DNA of 64,000 nucleotides from Alentia gelatinosa (GCA_950022655.1 OX465579.1:14669088-14733087); one strand, 5' to 3'. Positions 52,097-63,343 are shown, numbered from the stretch's first letter. The notes: generated by a model not told the origin, from the sequence alone. A program made the numbers and translations.

Positions 52097-52381
52097 AAGT
52101 TTTGGTAAAAATCATCGTTCTCCAAGAGTTTGATGTGGAGTAATATGAATGAGGCGACAGCCGAGTGAATATCACATAGCATTCAAACGAGTTAGAGAAT
52201 AACGACTTTGACCAAAAACGAGTTGCTTTCTGTATTTATCTCATCCCTGTATCCACTAAAAGAATGGACGATATGCACAGGATATAGACCATGGAGAACG
52301 GACTGTAATACTCGTAGGGGAATGGAGAACAAGTTCCCAATGTTACGTCTATGGGACACAATACCAGGGGTGAGATAACAA
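52097..52381. mobile_element. foldback MITE family H, copy 3
   Basis: agttttggtaaaaatcatcg, loop gaggcgacagccgagtgaat, body tttatctcatccctgtatcc to accaggggtgagataac. Confidence 0.82.
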
Positions 52382-53535
52382 TCTTTAATAGTATTGTCAT
52401 TGGTAAAATAATCCGGACCTGCTCCATTGATATCATCCCAGCAGCCATTCCGTGACAAATTTAACCCATACGGACAAGGTTCTATTCATTAGAGGCCACA
52501 AACGTTTTCTTGAAAGAAAGATGGAAGTTGAACCATTAATAGTACTATATTTTTAATTTTTGCCCCAAAGAATTGTACAATTATTATTCTAAAACATATC
52601 AGAATATTTTTATATTGAAGGTCCGTCTACGGTATATGGAGACAGAGCATTGTTACCTTCCTAGTTTCTTATATTTTGAGACTATGAAGGTAATAATAAT
52701 ACTAATATATACATTATGGGAACCTATACATATATTCATATACATTATGAGAACCTATATACACAAACATATATATCCGCATAATATATATTCTATGGAA
52801 TTTCTCTGACCTGAGTATATTTATATTATGGAATCATTCATTTATATTACCTGTTTAAACTGAAGTAATTCATAGGGTTCACTAATGTGTTCATACCCAG
52901 GTGTTCATGATTATGAAATGATGGTGATGATAACACTGTTAATAATTTTGTCTTTCATGGTTTCCATCAACATTTGGGACCTAGCTATTGATGGAGAGAA
53001 AAGGCTTGTCATTAATATCAGTGCTGGCATTTTAGAAACTACGGACATTGCTTTAATAGTTAACAATAAGTTGGTTACCATTATGTATTTGTGATGAAAA
53101 CATGCTGAGAAGTAAACAATACACTATCATTGTACTACTATTATGAAGGAATTCAATAGTCAGTAGCCCTGCTACTCAATTCGTATGCACGACTGTAGAC
53201 TGGTTATTACCATTTCACAGATTCTCTAGTTTAATGTGAATCATACATTTTGCTTCAATACGGATACGTGTAGTATATGCCTTCTTTATTCTTGAATTTT
53301 GTCGATGTTTGCTATTATGAAAAAAAACTTTACTCCACTGGACAATCACCAAAAGAAAATGCATTGAATTCTCCTATGCGTTTCTCATGTCATTGTTGTT
53401 GTTTATTTTCATAATACAATTCAAGCTATCAATCGGTATCCCCAACACGGGTGAATGCGAGACAACTGCCATGAGACCATGAACTCATAGCATGTGTTTT
53501 GCTAATCAATCGTGTTAATTTTTAATGACAATTAT
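52382..53535. other. intergenic, unclassified AT-rich
   Basis: Open frames at 52573-52809 and 52885-53094 have no signature. No element boundary. Confidence 0.5.
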
Positions 53536-54684
53536 GCCCAGTTCACACTGTGTGACTGGAGGTACCTAGGTATGCCCTGTCTCAGACTCGAGGTACCTGT
53601 GAGAGCGTAGCACGGCAAAAAGCACAGTGTGTACCTGGGAGCTGTTTCAATAGTTTTGGCGAACTCTCGTTGTAGCTCTCCCCCCTCCGATGGAAGAGCC
53701 TGTCACCAGCAAACGGCATCTCAGAGCGATGCGGCACCAACAGCAGTAGTAACCGTTTCAGTGGTAAGCGAGGTCTCGTTGTTAGTACCGCTTGGTAATC
53801 ACTGCACACTGCACCGCTAGTCTAACCTACATTAACTCTGTTAGCGTCACACTAGACTGGAGCGGCGCAGTGTGGAATAACTGTGGGCAAGAGTTAGACG
53901 CCACAGCGCACTCTCCAAGCAGAGAGCCTACGCCCTACTTCCTACGGCCACTTGTATTCCCAAGCGATAGTGCCCCGAACGATCTGCTAGGAGAGTGACC
54001 ACACCGAGACCTTTCAAGCCGGGTGCAGCTGTACTGGAAGTGGAGCGCCGCTTCACCGCAATGTGAGCGGCGTGTCAACCCCAACAGCGCCGCCCCTTCT
54101 GCAACGAGACTGGAAAATGTCCGCTGTGACTGCCACTTCTTACTCTCGCTTCCCATTTGGCCATTCCATCACCCCCCCCCCCCCAGTAGTGAAACAGCTC
54201 CCAGGTACCTCCAGTCTGCAACTGGTGGTACTCGCTATAAAGTACAGTAGAACCCCGTGTAAGCGGACACTCTCCGTTCCGGGCCAAATTGCCCGCTTAC
54301 ACGGGGTAGCCGCTTATGCGAGGTTAAAATAAATATCTAATAGAGGTAACCGTTCCGAGCAAAAGTGTCCGTTAGCTCGGGGTGTCCGCTTACGTGGGGT
54401 GTCCGTTAGGCGGGGTTCTACTGTATAAAGTATGCCCGGTCGCAAGCATCTTTTTAATATCAGACATGTTTGATATATATTTGGTACCACTAGTCTCAGA
54501 CTAGGCATACCGAGGCACCTCCAGTTAATTGCAAGCTTACAAGTGGCAAGGGGATTGGTTCATGCACATATTTGGGCGTACCTTGCATCTGGGCGTACCT
54601 CCAGTTTCAAGCGCGGTACCTACATTCTCAGACTAGAAGTACCCACTCGTAAGCCCCCAGTCGCACGGTGTGAACAGGCCTTTA
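53536..54684. mobile_element. 1.1-kb element with GTTCACACTGTGTGACTGG ends
   Basis: Left gttcacactgtgtgactgg and right ccagtcgcacggtgtgaac are inverted. Subterminal ggtacct and ctcagact words, and a second inverted pair agctgtttcaatag / gtgaaacagctc. No transposase frame. A Tigger-like MITE is inserted at 54245-54423. Confidence 0.7.
54245..54423. mobile_element. Tigger/pogo-like MITE, copy 3
   Basis: TA at 54243-54244 and 54424-54425. Ends CAGTAGAACCCCGTGTAAGC and cggggttctactg. Subterminal gcggacac/ggtgtccg repeats. Confidence 0.88.
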
Positions 54685-54999
54685 GGTAACAACACCGCCA
54701 CATTCACAAGTTGTCTCCCTCTCCTGTTGAGCATCTGTAAGGGGTGATTTCACCAGCATGATGTTTCATTGTCTCACAAGGTCGGTGTGTGTATTGTAGC
54801 ACCTCTAGTGCTACATCATGATGATCTGGGATAAATCTGGTAAGAGCTGGTTGTGCACTTACCCCTATGTGTGTAGCCTATATTATCGTTCAAAGGGAGC
54901 TATTCCACTGCCACGATTCAACCAGATATTCGCACACGATTCAACCCGACCTAGCGAGTCAACACATCGGCCATGATCAGGATATAGTGGAATGTGTTA

Positions 55000-55279
55000 G
55001 GCCCGGCATCCATCTCCTACAATATGGCTCCGATATGGTCTATGATGCACCTCCCGATAAAAAAGTCAAAACCGCGTCAAAAGGTTACCTAATATCGGGG
55101 CAGTTGACCACGTCTCTGCGATTAGACACTGATAAAACCCCATACAATGCGTGGTAGATTGGCATATCTAGATATGTCTACGATTTTGCACCTTCCCGAT
55201 ATGTCTCCGATATTGACTTTTTGTATCGGAACCATATCGGGAGGTCTAAATTTCTATCGTAGTAGGTAGGCGCCAGGCC
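55000..55279. mobile_element. Harbinger-like MITE, copy 2
   Basis: TTA at 54997-54999 and 55280-55282 is an exact target duplication. Ends GGCCCGGCATCCATCTCCTA and the complement of gtaggtaggcgccaggcc. The interior matches 50540-50822. Confidence 0.88.
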
Positions 55280-55417
55280 TTACGATGCTGCGCTGTTGAG
55301 CTCACTTAAAATTTATTTTCTCGATGAAATCGGAGCCCGATTTACGGAAATCGGCGTCCCGATTTCCTCGAAGGAGTTCCCAACATTAAAAATGATTTTA
55401 CCCAGAATTTTTTTTAA

Positions 55418-55653
55418 CTCCTAAAGGACGGCCGCCTGCGGTAGAACTACGTGCTAGGGGACGTCTACTAGTGTGTGTATACTTCTAGGGGACGGGGGCA
55501 TTGTGCTGTCAAATTTGAAGGTTCATCATGTGATATAGGCCCCTAATATGTCATATATGGTGTTCGACCTACATTCTGTGTACATTTCCAATTTATTGAT
55601 ACATTATTTCCCTTTTAAAAGCAATTTCATAATATAAAGCATAATATAAAGGG
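55418..55653. mobile_element. probable piggyBac-like MITE, decayed
   Basis: TTAA at 55414-55417 and 55654-55657. Left CTCCTAAAGGACGG, right tataaaggg. Lacks the GATGCC palindromes. Confidence 0.5.
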
Positions 55654-55657
55654 TTAA

Positions 55658-57297
55658 CAAACATGATCAGGACATAGCGCAGGGCCTGGTGGATTCACCC
55701 CTTTACTGATGACTTTTAACTACAGGTGTGGCGCCTGGGGCGGGAGCTCCTATTCGCCTTTATACTATCCCTCACTTGCTCATCTCACACCTGTGACCTT
55801 CTACCTGCAGACTTTATGCAAGGCATGCATGTGATTGTGACAACGCGGGTGACGACCACATCGCACCACGTTGACTATGAGCGCACATTCCAGAGTTATT
55901 CTATATACTACACACAGATCTACATATATATGGTGTAAGACCCTGTTGTAAAGTCCCTATTTATGGGAGTGCCATTCTGGTGCTCTAACTTCAAGCCCTT
56001 GTCTATATGACAGGTTTCTGCTGTTGTTACTTGAAATCATTCATCTGTCTGCACAAACTGCTGTGATGTGTGCCGCTCGGTGGCGCCGTCTGGTGAGAAC
56101 GGCCCGCCCTGCCGCCACTGTTCTCTCCCTTCTCTTGGACTCCCCTTTTCTACACACTACAGAGCGTTTACTGTTCCTTCTATGTTCTCTAATTGTGGTT
56201 TTGAATGTTACATTTTAAATGAATAATGATAATAAAGAAAACCGTTACTGAAACAGAATTATGTGTTAGCTGTATACGTCATTGCGATTTTACTCATGAA
56301 ATATGCTAGATACATATAGGCTTTAGCATAACCTCTGCAGCATACGCATTTCTCCATCTGGAGATGCTACGTGAAACTATATTTAGTAATTTCACAAATG
56401 AATATTTCAATGAATGAAAACAGCCGAAATCAACATTAACCTTGTCACGTTAACGTAAGGGATTTAATTCAAAAGAAACCTTGTGAGGAGGAAAACATTT
56501 TAAACTAGGATTAGAAGCCAATAAGTTATGTTTACCATACTAAAAACAAATTTATCTTTTTCTTTGTATGAAGTGCATCGCTTTATCTGTTATTGGTCGG
56601 GGGAAAAAGGATTCACTTGATTATGATAGATAACCCAGGGCTATTTTTTAATGCGAGCTTAACTCTATTTAATGATCAAAAGTATGGTACATATTAATTT
56701 CGTCGCTTAGCAGTATTTGACATGTGTTCCATCCACCAATGCATAATTAGATATCCAAAATGCGACAAGTGTTTACTCCATCGTTGAACAATAACTGAAG
56801 AACAAGAACATTATATATTCTCTCTAGACTGGCTACCTGCCCATAATTATGTACGGATCCGCTTGGAGTGTCCCCCGCACATAGGGACAGAGTGAACCAG
56901 ACATAGGCTTGGAGACTGAGTAGTCACGAGAGTGAGAATCTAATGGAGAGAAAAAACTCAAACCTGTTTTTTTAGGATCGTTACACAGACACAGATATTC
57001 TCTAATGATTTATTTCGAGCCATGCTAGTACAAAGTTTAGTTCTGTAGTTTTCGGATCACAACTTTTTGCTGCCATCCCAAGCGTTTACTCTGGAGACTG
57101 AAGCCTGTAGAATGTCCAACACCCACCAGATAGCGTGTCCATAGGCTGTAGCGACAAAGTCCCTAGTATAATGTCAATGATCAGTCAAAAATGGAGCAGT
57201 TTGATTCATTCTAATGCCAGACGTGGGAATTTATCTGTGAATGTGAAAAATGGGGCTTAGCTGTGAATGTAAGAAAAGGAATCTTCTGAACGGTCAA
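55658..57297. other. intergenic, unclassified
   Basis: No exon, repeat boundary or domain-bearing frame recognised. Confidence 0.5.
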
Positions 57298-57625
57298 ATA
57301 CTTATATAGAACGTCCTGACCATGCTGTATAAGTCACAGAACGAGATGATAATTTACGGTTTGTACGGAACGATGCTTTACGCTGATTTCTGTACAAACC
57401 ATAAATTATCATCGAGTTCTGTGACTTGTACAAATGTGGTTGGACGTTATATGCTTATTATATACCCGAAATTTAAAAAAAATCATTAATTTCATTTGGC
57501 TAAACAACCAATATTTTGATAAACATGTATGGGAAGGTAGCTTTATGTTATATGGCGTATCTTTATGGTATATGGCGAAACGGTGTGTATTTACAGTATA
57601 TCCAGCATGGGCATATATAATTAAC
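57298..57625. mobile_element. MITE family I, copy 2
   Basis: aatacttatatagaacgtcc, hairpin gataatttacggtttgtacg, ggttggacgttatatgctta, ending near ccagcatgggcatatataat. The LINE tail follows directly. Confidence 0.75.
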
Positions 57626-57629
57626 CTTT

Positions 57630-58331
57630 TTTTCTAATAAATGAAACATTTAGGCATATGAGCGTACACATGAGACAATGAGGCATAAACATGTTTGCTC
57701 CTTTGTTTGATTATACCAGCTATTTTATGGAGGGTGCATCTAAACAGTTGAGGGATAAATTACAAAAGTTACAGAACCGAGGGCTAAGGATTTGTACTAG
57801 GAGCTTAAAAGGAGAAATGACCGTCGATAATCTTCACCTGAAATGCAATATTCAGAAATTAGAAGCTAGAAGGAAATACCTGGGTCTATTAAATATGCGT
57901 AGATATGCCGAAAAAACCGAGCCTGTAGCAGATCCCCGAACAAGAAGACAGGGCAAAATAATTGTTAAACTCAAGCGCCCACGTACATCCTTCTACCAAA
58001 AAAGCCCACGCTATAGTACAATGTCAGCGTGGAACGAACTACCCAAAGAGGTACAGGTGGACTCGGTATTTGCATTTAAAAAACATTTGAAGTTGAAGTA
58101 CTTTAACCGGAATGTTGCTACCTAAACATGTATTAGCTTAACTTACACTCCATCTCCATTCCATTACCATTGTCACTTTATACATATTATGTACATAACT
58201 GATGAGCCTTGTTCACTATCAAGAATCGACATAAATGTTCGTCGGATTGACCGGAAGAACTGCCTTGCAGAGGTCATGAATGTACACCTTTCTTATATGT
58301 GCAATAAAAAAAAAAAAATTAAAAAAAATGT
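57630..58331 (+). mobile_element. 5'-truncated non-LTR retrotransposon (LINE) 3' end
   Basis: An open frame 57691-58125 (144 codons) reads KLQKLQNRGLRICTR...LEARRKYLGLLNMR...MSAWNELPKEV...FKKHLK. This is the C-terminal tail typical of Jockey/CR1/L2-type reverse transcriptases, downstream of the polymerase domain. It is followed by about 170 bases of 3' UTR and an A-rich tail at 58304-58328. The catalytic domain is absent, so it is a dead, truncated insertion. It sits tail to tail with the caspase stop. Confidence 0.8.
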
Positions 58332-58369
58332 TGTCGGTCAATAGAAACAACAAAATCATTCAAATATGC

Positions 58370-58617
58370 CTACGCGGATCCTACTGTAAACCTGACATTC
58401 TTTGTGAGCATAGACGCCACCCAGGGAACAGTCATGCGGCCATCTTGGATGGGGTTATCGGTATCACTGACACACTGCATCATGCGCCTATTGAGGGCCG
58501 TCATCAACTCAAGCAAGTCGACGTCACTACCCGCGCGTTCCCTGATGACGTCATAGAGTGCCCGCACGAACCACGAACCGCAGCGAACGCCACTGGAGCG
58601 TCGGAAAGAAGAATAAC
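58370..58617 (-). CDS. caspase terminal exon: p10 subunit
   Basis: Acceptor ttgttcttgcag before 58617, stop TAG at 58370-58372. It completes the Gly of STPPG, then encodes YSSFRRSSGVRCGSWFVRAL, GSDVDLLELMTALNRRMM and VPWVASMLTKNVRFTVGSA. GSWF and the SMLTK-RF end are diagnostic for caspase p10. The Arg of the S1 pocket is kept (FR). The poly-A end of an opposite-strand LINE lies about 40 bases beyond the stop. Confidence 0.93.
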
Positions 58618-61600
58618 CTGCAAGAACAAGGGGCAGGTAAAGTTTCCGTCACAGAGGAATAAGCGCAGGGCTCGTAAATGGTAGTTACCCTGTTTGCTAC
58701 CAACTTACAATAGAGGGAAACTATGTTCCGGCGAGCAAAAGTTCAAAGTTACGAGGTAAGGCTCGGAAAAAATTACTGACCAAGGCCTTGGCCGTGGGCA
58801 GTAAGTTTTCCGAGCCTTACTGAGTAACTTTGACTTTTGATAACCGGTACTTGGTTTCCCTATCCCTATACTTAAATATCAATAAAATTGATTATTTCTT
58901 TTCCTGCGTTAGCCCCAGAAAAATGGCCACCCTTATCTAGTAACTGCAATAGCTAAATTTTCGTCCTGCTGCTCTTTATGTCACGTTGTCGGGCCTGAAC
59001 GAAAATGTCAGCCCGGGATGAAAACGTCAGCCTGGGATGAAAACGTCAGCCTTGCTACATAACTTATAATTACTACACCCACAGCAGCGGTATGTAACTA
59101 TAGAGGTTTCGGAAATGGGTATATAGGAATTCTCAATACCACATGTGACACCCGACATGGTTTTAGATTGTATAGAGAACGTTGCATTCCCCTGTGGTGT
59201 ATATCTCTTGGATTAGCTAAGATTATATAGACAAAAGGACCCCCGTGGACCACATACATGTGTTGGCTAGGTGTTCGGTTTTTACAAATGATTTTTTTTT
59301 AAAGCAATTTTTAAGGGGATATTGTGTTACAACACAATCACCGAATTCGGCTATGTAGCCGTTCTTCCACTCGGGCCCTAGACCCCTACTCCTCATTCTA
59401 ATGGTGGGTGTTAGGCGAATGGGCAGTGGGTACCATTATTGTGTAAGTCTTTGGTATGACCCGAGTTTGAACCCACGGGGTTTGAACCCACGACCTCCCA
59501 TGCTCGAGGCGAACACCCCTACCACCTGGCCACCGAGCTTAGACCTTATCGTAGATCTCACACAATGGAGGCCTACGACAGTAATATTTGTGAAGAACCG
59601 CTTACCAGGTGGTGTTGAGAAGGCCATGAAGAAGTCCTTCTGGAGCGGGATGTCCACGGGCCGCGTATTACTTGATCTACGTTTCTTGTCACTCACTAAA
59701 GTCACTCCAGCTAGAGACGTCTCCAGTGTCTCAGCTAGGTTGTAGCCACGACATGCCTGCAGGATGAGATAATGCAACATTTTATACCCAATGAGTACAA
59801 ATCTAAAGCCCATAAGACAGCGAAATTTTCCACAGATTCTCACTGATCAGATCACCGATTATAATCGGGAACAAGAATGTCGCTGTCTTAAGGGCCGATT
59901 CCACCAACAGGATGGATTTGCCGTGGTATATCTTGGTATGTCTTGTAGTGTTTTACTGTGTCGCAATGTGTTGTACCTCACTTTCTCAAAACGTAGGCGA
60001 GTGGTGATGGGTGTATATTTTGGTGCTCCACCACCGCGACACCTCAAGATACATCGCGACAGATAGGCACGCGATGATTTAATCCTAGCCCGATCTAGCA
60101 AGACAACCAAATCGGGCCGAATCTTGCTACATCGTGTGTGTTGGTGGAATCGGCCCTTAATACCCGCACTGACACTTGCCGATCACACCTCTCCACTTTA
60201 TGACCTTGTACAGCGACGCGATTAAGATCAAAGAGAGCCGGCGGGAGCTGAGCCAGGGTGAGCCACAGGCTGCTGGTGTGGATTCATAGAAAACAAGTCA
60301 AAGTTTAATAACTTTGGATCTCATTAAGATATCGGGAAACGGTTTTCAAATTCATCATTGCCTCTGTCCCCCCTACAAATCGATATAAGGCACTTGTAAA
60401 CCGGCCTAGGGGATAGGTAGCATCACTGTTCAAAGGGCCTCCTCAGAATCAGGAACAATCAGTGAAGTGCATACAGCGACACGATTAAGGTCGGGCAGAG
60501 TCGGTCATTACCCCAGGGGAAGTAATGCCTGACCTGATTAAAATCGAGTCTGTGAAGTGCATACAGTGACACGATTCTGACCAAAATGACAGATTCTTCG
60601 AGCAAAGGTGTGATTGGGCACAATGGTCATGTCGCTGTCTTGTAGGCTTTACAGGACTTTCAAAGAGAGATTTTGTTTTGTACTGAGTAAGGACTAATCT
60701 TTAATATTCTACGGTAGTAATTTATTCCTACGAGTAACAATATGGACTTTAGAAAGAGTTTTCTTTTATTTAAGTACTTCAGAAAATAAGCCTGGAATTA
60801 CTGATGATTCCAATATCGTGCGGTCCACAATGTTCCCTATTGAATCGATTTAACTTAAGGGCATATCCTACAAGACACAGTGGAGCATTCTGGTGATTTT
60901 CAAATGCTGGCGATTATCAATTCAAACCGGTTCCTTTGACTCATTCTAATACCAAATGAGTGAAATATGAAATATTATCGAATTTGACCTAACCTAATAG
61001 GTAAATTGAGCCAACTTACATTTGACTAATTTACAAAGGAAATGTACTGAGAAATATAGTTTTCTTCAATTCTTTCAAAAACAAAAATGGTGAAATATGG
61101 TTTTTAAAACTTTGAATGTGTAGAACTATACATTTGCTATATACTATGCAAGGTTGCAGAAAATGACATGAGTTTTACTATGTGAACACTTTTCAGAATT
61201 TGTGTATACATATTCTATCATAACATTATAATATCTATTTCTAAATTTGAAAACTAGGACAATGAACCCCATTTATATTAGCAATGTGTTTTATTACACT
61301 TGGAGTTCATCCTATTTAATTTCCAAGAAATTGACACGGGTTTAATTTTCTGGGGAAAGTGACTGATATGCCTTTGAGCCTTGGTCCGAATAACTAAAGT
61401 AATCAATGCACCCCGCGGATCTTGAAAGCACCTAAGTGTTTTGATAATTAAATAAAGTTTGTATATCATCAATAGCAAATTAATATAGCACAAACCCTGG
61501 GACAGCAGAACCATATTCGTCTACATCTAAATTCTTGAGAACAACAGGGAATAAAAGCAACAAGAAATGTAAAAGAAATCTAACCTGGAAAAAGAAAAGT

Positions 61601-63343
61601 CGCGGTTTGTTGACCATGGAAGGACATCTTTGATCCGTCAGGAAATAAGTTAAATTGGAAATGTTGATGACTCCATCGCGTCCATAGATGATGTCAGCAG
61701 CCAGACCGGGCGGCACGTCCTTGAGCTCCTTTAAGGCTGACTGGTCGCCATGTGTGGAAAAGGCAAATACCACAGCGTCTTCGTCCGAGTGATCGCCATC
61801 TGCATCTGTCCAAGTTAAAGGCATATTTCCTATTTATGCTACCCCTAATATAAATCTCCATAGACTTAACATGGTGGACCTGTATGCCACCGTTATGCCA
61901 TAAAATATTTATATGCCACTGCTAACATATGAAGTTAAAAACATGTGACAGGGTAGGATAAAATCTAAACGTCACTCAATTTCATATAATTGTTTACATG
62001 CCATTCATTGTCTTCTGCTACAGATATCACTCAGCTCCGCTTCGTGATATCATTCCGTAAAGACAACTCATGCCATATAAACAATCATATGAAATTTCGT
62101 GATGTTTCATGATAATACCTATGGCTGTAGACTCTATGCTTACACCACATTCTGGGTGGGGGGGGGGGGGGGGGGGGTGGAGTAACTTATGTTTACTATA
62201 TATACCCATGCCGTGTATACTGTAAATACGCACCGTTTGGCCATATAACTTTAAAATAATGTACGGACCAGAGGTCCGTACAGGATTTTACTATATACCC
62301 ATGCCATATTTACTGTAAATACGTACCGATTTGACATATAACGTAAAAATACTGTACGGACCACTGGTCCGTACACTAAAATACTTGCCATACATATTTA
62401 TTAGATATTAGACAAACGAAATTAATGGGTTTTTTTTTAAAATTTCGGGTATATATAGTAAATATTCATAACGTTCAACCATGCTTGTACAAGGCACAGA
62501 ACAAGATGACAATTTACGGTTTGTACGGAATTCAGCATAAATGCCCCGTTCCGTACAAACCGTAAATTGTCATCTCGTTCTGTGACTTGTACAGCATGAT
62601 TAGGACGTCCTTTATAAATACGGACCAGCTACCCATACACATTTATTAAAATATTGGTTTTTATGCCAAATGAATCTTTTTTTTAAATTTCGGATATATA
62701 GTAAATATATATAACGTCCAACCATGCTTGTACAAGTCACAGAACTAAATGACAATTTACGGTTTGTACGGAACTCGGCATAAATGCCTCGGTCCGTACA
62801 AACCGTAAATTACCATCTCGTTTTGTGAATTGTACATCATGGTCAGGACGTTATATATAACCACACGATAATAGACCCGACTGTATTGTCCGAGCTTCTC
62901 CCTTTAAACCATACCCCACACATATTTCATCATCAGAAAAATGTGGTCACCATTCACCGTGGGGTTTTTCCACAGAATTAATTAGATATATGTGAGTTTC
63001 CTCTTTGTTTACAATCTAAAAATATATATACTTACACGTCCATAAGGCATCCAAAATTTGGTCCACGTTGTAATCCGTATGGACTTTGGGCTCAAACCCT
63101 AGTCTTTTAAAACAATCCTTGTAGAGGATCTCATCTTCTTCTGCTCCTTTGCGGTTTGGCACGTCTTCTGAGTCAAAGAACTTGTTGACAAAGATGTGAG
63201 CTGCACCTCGCTTTGCATGTGTGAAATTATACTCGTACTTCCCAGGGCCGTCTCCCATATTTAGAGCTGAAGGTCCACTTGGCACAATCTGACTCCGGTC
63301 AGTGAAATGTTGAGAAGTGGGAGAAAGCTTCGTTTTGTTTCCT
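58370..63343 (-). CDS. caspase (cysteine protease, C14), gene span, 5' partial
   Basis: Four exons join in frame into 308 residues plus stop. In order: a short linker; p20 beginning YEYNF-HAKRG; NRKGAEEDEILYKD-F-RLGF (the family's substrate-pocket Arg region); DHSDED; FSTHGDQ with the catalytic His at about residue 121; GRDGVINI; PRLFFFQ joined to ACRG with the catalytic Cys at 178; a linker containing VSD (199) as a possible processing site; DIPLQKDFFMAFSTPPG; p10 YSSFRRSSGVRCGSWF; DLLELMTALNRR; VASMLTKNVRF. Known of the family: caspases cleave after Asp in apoptosis or inflammation. Seen oddities: STHG replaces the usual SHG, and SFR replaces SWR. Short linkers suggest an executioner type, but the prodomain is off the right edge, so the class is unresolved. 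Confidence 0.92.
58708..59125. repeat. interspersed repeat G, copy 3
   Basis: Starts tagagggaaactatgttccg. Hairpin aaagttacgaggtaaggctc with loop ccaaggccttggccgtgggc. Then repeated gatgaaaacgtcagcct units and cagcagcggtatgtaacta. Lies in the caspase intron. Confidence 0.78.
59290..59542 (-). mobile_element. tRNA-derived SINE
   Basis: Read on the minus strand, the head begins CTCGGTGGCCAGGTGG and contains an A box (TGGCCAGGTGG, 59522-59532), then about 40 bases later a B box (GGTTCAAACCC, about 59478-59488), with a second B-box-like copy about 14 bases on (59463-59473). A non-tRNA body follows, and an A-rich tail at about 59290-59310. No intact cloverleaf, so it is not a working tRNA gene. 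It lies within the caspase intron on the same strand. Confidence 0.7.
59606..59756 (-). CDS. caspase exon: active-site cysteine and linker
   Basis: Acceptor ctcatcctgcag before 59756, donor gtaag at 59601-59605. Phase 0 in, phase 1 out. It encodes exactly 50 codons: ACRGYNLAETLE, a short basic linker with VSDKKRR, then the p10 start DIPLQKDFFMAFSTPP. The QACRG active site is therefore split by an intron between Q and A. A SINE lies about 60 bases past the donor. Confidence 0.93.
59892..60156. mobile_element. MITE, GGGCCGATTCCACCAACA ends
   Basis: Inverted ends gggccgattccaccaac and gttggtggaatcggccc, flanked by TTAA on both sides (59888-59891, 60157-60160). Subterminal ggtatatcttggtatgtctt modules. 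In a caspase intron. Confidence 0.8.
60200..60560. repeat. short direct repeats of gtgcatacagcgacacgatt
   Basis: gtgaagtgcatacagcgaca at about 60463 and gtgaagtgcatacagtgaca at about 60554, with a related tacagcgacgcgattaaga at 60209. Probably a decayed element. Confidence 0.5.
60860..61373. mobile_element. AGGCATATCC-family MITE, copy 3
   Basis: TTAA at 60856-60859, GGGCATATCCTACAAGACAC left end, right end tgatatgcctttga. Inner words match 24472-25146 (ggtgattttcaaat) and 6316-7211 (aacaatgtgtt, acacttgga). Confidence 0.75.
61585..61805 (-). CDS. caspase exon: catalytic histidine region
   Basis: Acceptor ggacag before 61805 (weak pyrimidine tract), donor gttaga below 61585. Phase 1 in, phase 0 out. 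It encodes ADGDHSDEDAVVFAFSTHGD with the catalytic His, then IIYGRDGVINISNLTYFLTD and KPRLFFFQ. The exon ends exactly at the Gln of the active-site pentapeptide, and the next exon supplies ACRG. Confidence 0.92.
61836..62108. mobile_element. foldback MITE family X, copy 2
   Basis: Body tatgctacccctaatataaa to gacagggtaggataaaat, then a hairpin aatttcatataattgtttac with loop ctcagctccgcttcgtgata. Just upstream (in gene sense) of the 61585-61805 caspase exon. Confidence 0.8.
62158..62177. repeat. poly-G tract
   Basis: About 20 consecutive G, possibly a four-stranded DNA former. Copy number is error-prone in assemblies. Confidence 0.9.
62198..62866. mobile_element. MITE family I, tandem copies 3 and 4
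   Basis: Repeated blocks actatatacccatgcc, acggaccactggtccgtaca, ataacgttcaaccatgcttg, and two hairpins with gacaatttacggtttgtacg arms (62502-62580 and 62746-62825). Confidence 0.78.
63036..63343 (-). CDS. caspase exon: N-terminal half of p20
   Basis: Acceptor atttcag at 63344-63350 (minus strand), donor gtaagt at 63030-63035. Phase 2 in, phase 1 out. It encodes a 37-residue polar linker, then YEYNF-HAKRGAAHIFVNKFF, RKGAEEDEILYKD and RLGFEPKVHTDYNVDQILDALW, typical of the first strands and helices of caspase p20. Coding towards 63426 continues open but is AT-rich intron. Confidence 0.88.
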
